IMG/VR virus record: IMGVR_UViG_3300031586_000008
Coordinates: 1-41,849 of that record
Length of the DNA: 41,849 nt
Reading direction: 5' to 3' (one strand)
DNA from: a virus
A program made the translations under genes and the position numbers. This document shows positions 39,065 through 41,849 of the stretch, one piece after another. The first letter of the stretch is position 1; every line of letters begins with the position of its first letter. The notes under the pieces were generated by a model. It had not been told where the DNA came from, did not search any database, and saw only the letters and a list, made by a program, of their open reading frames with translations.

Positions 39065-40335
39065 ACACGAGCGGCAGCTCCACGCGCACCGTTGAAGTCA
39101 TCAGGGTCGGAACTATCGGCCTGGAGAAGGACTATCCAGGCAAGCAGGTCGTGCGCCTGCGCGACGTCTCTAAGCTCTACGAAGGACCCCTGCGGGGACT
39201 GGCAACCGCCAAGCGGTGTGCATTCAGGACAGGGCACGGCATCACCATGGCCGAGTTCTGTCGAATCACGGGGCTTTCCGACGAGAACCTGGCACAGCAA
39301 TCCGGAGAGCCGAACCCTAACGTGGAAAACCTCAAGAGCCGCCACATCATAGACATGCGATTCCTGGTCCCCACTTTACAGGCTACGACCATCGCGGTGG
39401 AAGATCTGTTCGATCGCATCAGGGGCAAGCGGCTTGCAGGCATCAACGTGGAGATGTGGGACCAGATCTCAGGCGCGTATCTGGGCACGTTCAATACCGA
39501 TAAGCACGGGACTTTGATTTTGCCTACCGACCGTGAGTTCGTAGAGGTTCTGCAGTGGAAGCTTGCAGGCGGCGGGTATTCAGACTGCTTCAACGGCGAG
39601 CGCGCCGCAGGGATGCCCGGATTATTCTTCTACTTCCCCTGCAATGAAGGCGCAGGCACCACTATCAAGAGCTTCTCCGGCGTCAGTGGCCAGCAGGCCG
39701 AATTGCCGGGTGGTGTCTCGCCGTTCTGGGGGTGGTATGACTCCGGCTTCTTCCACCGCCCGGCATTAAGGATTTTGCAAGACGCCGAGCCTTTACAGCT
39801 TATGGGCGCTGACCCATTAGGCAGACGAAGTTTTCAGTTCTTGTGGTATTGTGCGGATCCCAGCCGGGCGCATCCCCTTTTCGCCTACTCCCTGGATGCG
39901 TTCAAGTTGCAAGTTAATAATACGGGCGTGCTTGAAGGAAGCGTCCTGGGCGGCCAGGAATCCACGCAAGGCAGGACCCCTTTGCAGCCTGAAACTTGGT
40001 ACCTGATTCAAATCAATGCCGAGCTGGTCGGCGGCTGGAACCCGCAAGGAGGTGGCGGGTCTGGTGCTTACGAATACCAGGTTACGATGCAGGTTTATCT
40101 CGGCGGGGCACTGGAGTTGAGCATAGTACCTGCCGGATCCTTAAGCCCCCTAATGGGGGTACCCGGGTCGAGCACTCTGGCTCTGCTTACGGGCGTAGAA
40201 AATGACGGGTTCGATGAGATACGGCATCTCCCCAGATGGTTGTATCCTACCGAGATAACGAGCTACGCGACGTTCCTAAAGAACGGGCGTGTAGAAAGCA
40301 AATCGCAAGGCTCGTTAGGATCCCCAGGATGGTAA
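39061..40335 (+). CDS. Second tail fibre-type protein, LamG-like domain
   Basis: 424 aa. The N-terminal part is a mixed domain (TMAEFCRITGLSDENLAQQ). Residues about 180-400 look like a concanavalin/LamG jelly roll: FYFPCNEGAGTTIKSFSGVSGQQAEL, then FQFLWYCADPS ... LFAYSLDAFKLQVNNTG, then TWYLIQINAEL. Such modules bind carbohydrates, so receptor binding is plausible. A GGAGG site precedes the ATG. It is the last late gene, followed by a separate cargo promoter. Confidence 0.65.
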   Translation: MNTSGSSTRTVEVIRVGTIGLEKDYPGKQVVRLRDVSKLYEGPLRGLATAKRCAFRTGHGITMAEFCRITGLSDENLAQQSGEPNPNVENLKSRHIIDMRFLVPTLQATTIAVEDLFDRIRGKRLAGINVEMWDQISGAYLGTFNTDKHGTLILPTDREFVEVLQWKLAGGGYSDCFNGERAAGMPGLFFYFPCNEGAGTTIKSFSGVSGQQAELPGGVSPFWGWYDSGFFHRPALRILQDAEPLQLMGADPLGRRSFQFLWYCADPSRAHPLFAYSLDAFKLQVNNTGVLEGSVLGGQESTQGRTPLQPETWYLIQINAELVGGWNPQGGGGSGAYEYQVTMQVYLGGALELSIVPAGSLSPLMGVPGSSTLALLTGVENDGFDEIRHLPRWLYPTEITSYATFLKNGRVESKSQGSLGSPGW

Positions 40336-40344
40336 AACAAAAAC

Positions 40345-40372
40345 TTGACAGGCAGGGCAACGAGGCTATAAT
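40345..40372 (+). promoter_or_regulatory. Cargo operon promoter
   Basis: TTGACA (40345-40350), exactly 16 bp, TATAAT (40367-40372): perfect consensus hexamers. The -35 is preceded by AAAC, giving the ACTTGACA half of the early operator. It lies directly after the fibre gene. Confidence 0.85.
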
Positions 40373-40377
40373 TAAGC

Positions 40378-40422
40378 ATGAGAATACGAATCGCCCTACG
40401 AGGGCATAAGGAGGACGCATGA
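40378..40422 (+). CDS. Possible 14-aa leaderless leader peptide
   Basis: ATG 40378 lies 5 bp after the -10, so the mRNA would start at or beside it. The frame MRIRIALRGHKEDA contains the AAGGAGG site for the cargo gene and ends in ATGA with its start. A GCCCT/AGGGC hairpin (40393-40405) precedes the ribosome site. It could couple or attenuate cargo translation. Confidence 0.35.
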   Translation: MRIRIALRGHKEDA

Positions 40423-41108
40423 AAAACCAAAACCATCTCCCTCTCCCTGGTGGAGGGGGATTAAGGGGGAGGGGGATCATACTCCTTCTCCTGCTCGCAG
40501 CGAGCCTTTCCGCCGCCCCAGTGCTGGTCGAGGCGTATCAGGAAGGGACCATCACGATCCCTGGGGATAAAATTGACACGGTCACGGTGGTTGAACTGTC
40601 GTTCTCCGTAGACACCGCGTGCTACGTGCAGTTTATGGCAGGGGGGTTGGTCGCACCTGCAAAAATGTTTTTGGAGTTAAACGACAATCGTTTATTCCCT
40701 GTCGCGATAGAACGAGGATATGGAGATCGAGCTATCCAGATTGGGTATGTTTATCCCCTTACCCCTGGCCAATATGCTGTCCATCTTAAAATGACTAATA
40801 TCCTGGGAGGTATCCTTGCTACTTGTCATAATGCCTACCTCCAGGCGCTTATCTTTTTGCCGGATGAACCGAGTGCAGTAGCCGAGCCGCCGCCTGATGG
40901 CGACCTTCAGCCGCAAGCGATGAAAAGTGTCGTAAGCAAAGGCCCCTGGGTTTCAGCGCCGGGCGCAACCGAGCTTGTGGACGCCTCTGGACGGGTGATC
41001 GAGAACGCCATAGTCGCGGAGCGCGTCCAGATCTCAACCCTGCCCGCAGGCACCTACTTCGCCCGGGACGGGGAACGCACCGTAGTTAAGATCGTAAAGG
41101 TGGAGTAA
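40419..41108 (+). CDS. Secreted cargo protein with T9SS-type C-terminal sorting domain
   Basis: 229 aa. The N-terminus has a signal peptide (GIILLLLLAASLSAAP, cleavage probably after SAA), preceded by Gly-rich codons from a CCCTCTCCC hairpin. The middle is a beta-rich domain of about 110 residues. After a Pro-rich linker, the last 45 residues (ATELVDASGRVI ... ISTLPAGTYFARDGERTVVKIVKV) match the type A sorting domain of T9SS cargo: 'D.sGr.v', 'L.aGtYf', 'g....Kivk'. It would be exported through the outer membrane. Own promoter and end position suggest lysogenic conversion. Confidence 0.75.
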   Translation: MKNQNHLPLPGGGGLRGRGIILLLLLAASLSAAPVLVEAYQEGTITIPGDKIDTVTVVELSFSVDTACYVQFMAGGLVAPAKMFLELNDNRLFPVAIERGYGDRAIQIGYVYPLTPGQYAVHLKMTNILGGILATCHNAYLQALIFLPDEPSAVAEPPPDGDLQPQAMKSVVSKGPWVSAPGATELVDASGRVIENAIVAERVQISTLPAGTYFARDGERTVVKIVKVE

Positions 41109-41120
41109 GGAGAGAAAGAA

Positions 41121-41642
41121 ATGCGACGTAAATCCTCACCAGCTCGTGATGCCGCGCTTGCATACGCGGCCCAGGCCGCAAAGAACAAGAGGCGCGGCGA
41201 GATACTACTATACGTAGGGATCGCACTCTATGCAGGGCAGCCATTGATAAACCACCACCACGGGCGTTTTAATGAATTGGTAGGACATTGTCCCTGGATC
41301 ATAGATGGATATAAGTCCTTCGAGGAAGCTATACAAGATGTCTTTGGAATGAAACGGGGGACTGCTTTTAACCGTGCTGCCATAGGTAGGGCACTTATCA
41401 ACCATTACGGCACGGAGAACGTAATCGAAGAGGCCGAACGTATGGGCATAGCCCGAATTCCTTTTTGGAAACTGCGCGTGCTTGTCAGGGCCCCCAAGTT
41501 CTTTGAAAGCCTTTGCACACACGGCTGTGCACGGCTGGCGAACGGTGATGAAGTATCGATCTCCTGGATACTAGAACAAACTATGGATAGATTAAAGAAA
41601 AGTATCCCTTTACAGCCTCCCAACAAAACTACAGCCACCTGA
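41121..41642 (+). CDS. Truncated paralogue of the 481-aa early protein
   Basis: 173 aa with an AAGGAGAG site, co-directional with the secreted-protein gene 12 bp upstream. From YAAQAAKNKRRGEILLYVGI to GDEVSISWILEQ it aligns with the core of the 481-aa protein at about two-thirds identity by eye. It lacks the N-terminal Cys domain, the palindrome-encoded insert and the C-terminal domain. A competing or regulating version of the early protein is one inference; a decaying duplicate is another. The end overlaps a right-end repeat. Confidence 0.65.
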   Translation: MRRKSSPARDAALAYAAQAAKNKRRGEILLYVGIALYAGQPLINHHHGRFNELVGHCPWIIDGYKSFEEAIQDVFGMKRGTAFNRAAIGRALINHYGTENVIEEAERMGIARIPFWKLRVLVRAPKFFESLCTHGCARLANGDEVSISWILEQTMDRLKKSIPLQPPNKTTAT

Positions 41643-41758
41643 CCTTTTCCCGTCTAGCGATGGGGGACACAAGCCACCCGATTCTGCCAAATTCTTAAAC
41701 ACAACACTACAGCGACCATACCCTAACCTTTCCATATCGCCCTAAACAAAACTACAGC
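41622..41758 (+). repeat. Three ACTACAGC repeats near the right end
   Basis: AACAAAACTACAGC is found at 41622-41635 and 41745-41758, and a 12-of-14 match lies at 41700-41713. The last two are 45 bp apart, the same distance as between the first two left-end AAAAGGTTACA repeats. The first copy overlaps the 3' end of the last gene. They may be transposase or host-factor sites. I cannot assign the binding protein. Confidence 0.5.
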
Positions 41759-41789
41759 AAGCTCTGGGAATAGTGAAGTAAAATGCATG
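41643..41789. other. Right-end non-coding region
   Basis: Between the last gene and the terminal repeats there is no gene; it holds inverted AAAGGTTAGGG-like sequences and ACTACAGC repeats, probable transposase or accessory binding sites. Confidence 0.5.
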
Positions 41790-41843
41790 GAAACTGCATA
41801 GTGTTTGGCCCTCCCCCCTTACCAAATTGCATAGTCGCCGACA
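41790..41843 (-). repeat. Right terminal transposase-site repeats
   Basis: Read on the minus strand from 41843, the sequence starts TGTCGGCGACTATGC, continues with TTGGTAAGGGGGG, and repeats ACACTATGC 33 bp further in (GCATAG boxes at 41829-41834 and 41796-41801). This mirrors the left end in sequence and spacing, as expected for inverted MuA-type binding sites. Confidence 0.8.
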
Positions 41844-41849
41844 CCGCCA

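Larger units (their letters stand above)
127..41843. mobile_element. Mu-type transposable phage, full length
   Basis: The element carries MuA-like transposase, MuB-like ATPase, Gam-like protein, gp29 portal, MuF, Mu-type protease/scaffold, contractile-tail sheath and baseplate, all between inverted TGTCG ends. The outermost bases are TGTCG at 127-131 and CGACA at 41839-41843. The five bases outside each end (cacga on the left, ccgcc on the right) are not identical, so no 5-bp target duplication is visible. Gene order resembles Mu for the tail, but the early, lysis and packaging genes lie on the opposite strand. Confidence 0.9.

Noticed and set aside
122-41848. A 5-bp target-site duplication
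   Set aside because: cacga (left) and ccgcc (right) do not match; only a loose 4-of-6 similarity in the outer six bases.
1-41849. tRNA or rRNA genes
   Set aside because: I saw no cloverleaf with a TTCGA-type arm and acceptor stem, and no rRNA-like sequence; a covariance scan was not possible here.

Overview
The window is an essentially complete Mu-type transposable phage (prophage or virion-derived contig), about 41.7 kb, with 126 bp of host DNA on its left and 6 bp on its right. The outer ends (127 on the left, 41843 on the right) are related inverted sequences beginning TGTCG. Each end repeats an ACTATG-type box 33 bp further in. The left flank reads as the interior of an RND-family efflux pump gene, so the element appears to sit inside that gene. 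Host clues: a cargo protein with a signal peptide and a type IX secretion (T9SS)-like C-terminal sorting domain, and a DUF6046-like tail protein, both typical of the Fibrobacterota-Chlorobiota-Bacteroidota (FCB) radiation. However, promoters are classical TTGACA/TATAAT and ribosome binding sites are strong AGGAGG types, unlike Bacteroidota proper. A deep FCB or candidate-phylum bacterium is my inference. The DNA is GC-rich, uses the standard code, and is dotted with small palindromic repeats.

Left arm (about 17.9 kb down to 0.25 kb, minus strand). One long, tightly packed and mostly ATGA-coupled operon starts at a strong promoter at 17893-17920. It encodes a 60-aa protein, a Cro/Ner-like XRE regulator, a Gam-like DNA-end protector, a Cys/wHTH protein, a 481-aa Cys-motif protein, a MuA-like DDE transposase, small genes including a holin-like protein, a MuB-like ATPase with degenerate Walker motifs, a GemA-like fragment, a Cys-motif protein, a compact PolX-type nucleotidyltransferase, small membrane proteins and a double-HTH protein. 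The same strand continues into morphogenesis and lysis: portal (gp29/DUF935), MuF (gp30), an OM-barrel-like membrane protein, endolysin, and small and large terminase. A 219-aa gene with its own promoter ends the arm inside the transposase-site region.

Control region (17.5-20.87 kb). It holds the divergent early promoters, both carrying ACTTGACAAGT over the -35, an orphan S24 (LexA/CI/UmuD-type) peptidase lacking a DNA-binding domain, and a rightward operon of four small genes. That operon starts with a ribbon-helix-helix protein on an apparently leaderless mRNA whose -10 lies in a perfect 14-bp palindrome. It ends in a strong intrinsic terminator, followed by about 300 bp of likely late-control DNA.

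Right arm (20.87-40.3 kb, plus strand). Mu-like virion genes run in order: protease with nested scaffold, decoration protein, capsid, head-tail connection proteins, sheath, tube, tail-assembly chaperone with a canonical -1 frameshift (A AAA AAC), tape measure, DUF6046-like, LysM-like, hub, spike, gp25/W, a mini baseplate-J, gp48-like, and two fibre-type proteins. At the far right, a separate consensus promoter drives a cargo operon: the T9SS-type secreted protein and a truncated paralogue of the early 481-aa protein.

The most unusual points are the divergent split of head genes between arms, palindromic repeats that supply stop codons or in-frame peptides, a beta-domain shared by the decoration protein and the tail sheath, a recurrent Cys motif in three early proteins, and the cargo pair at the right end.
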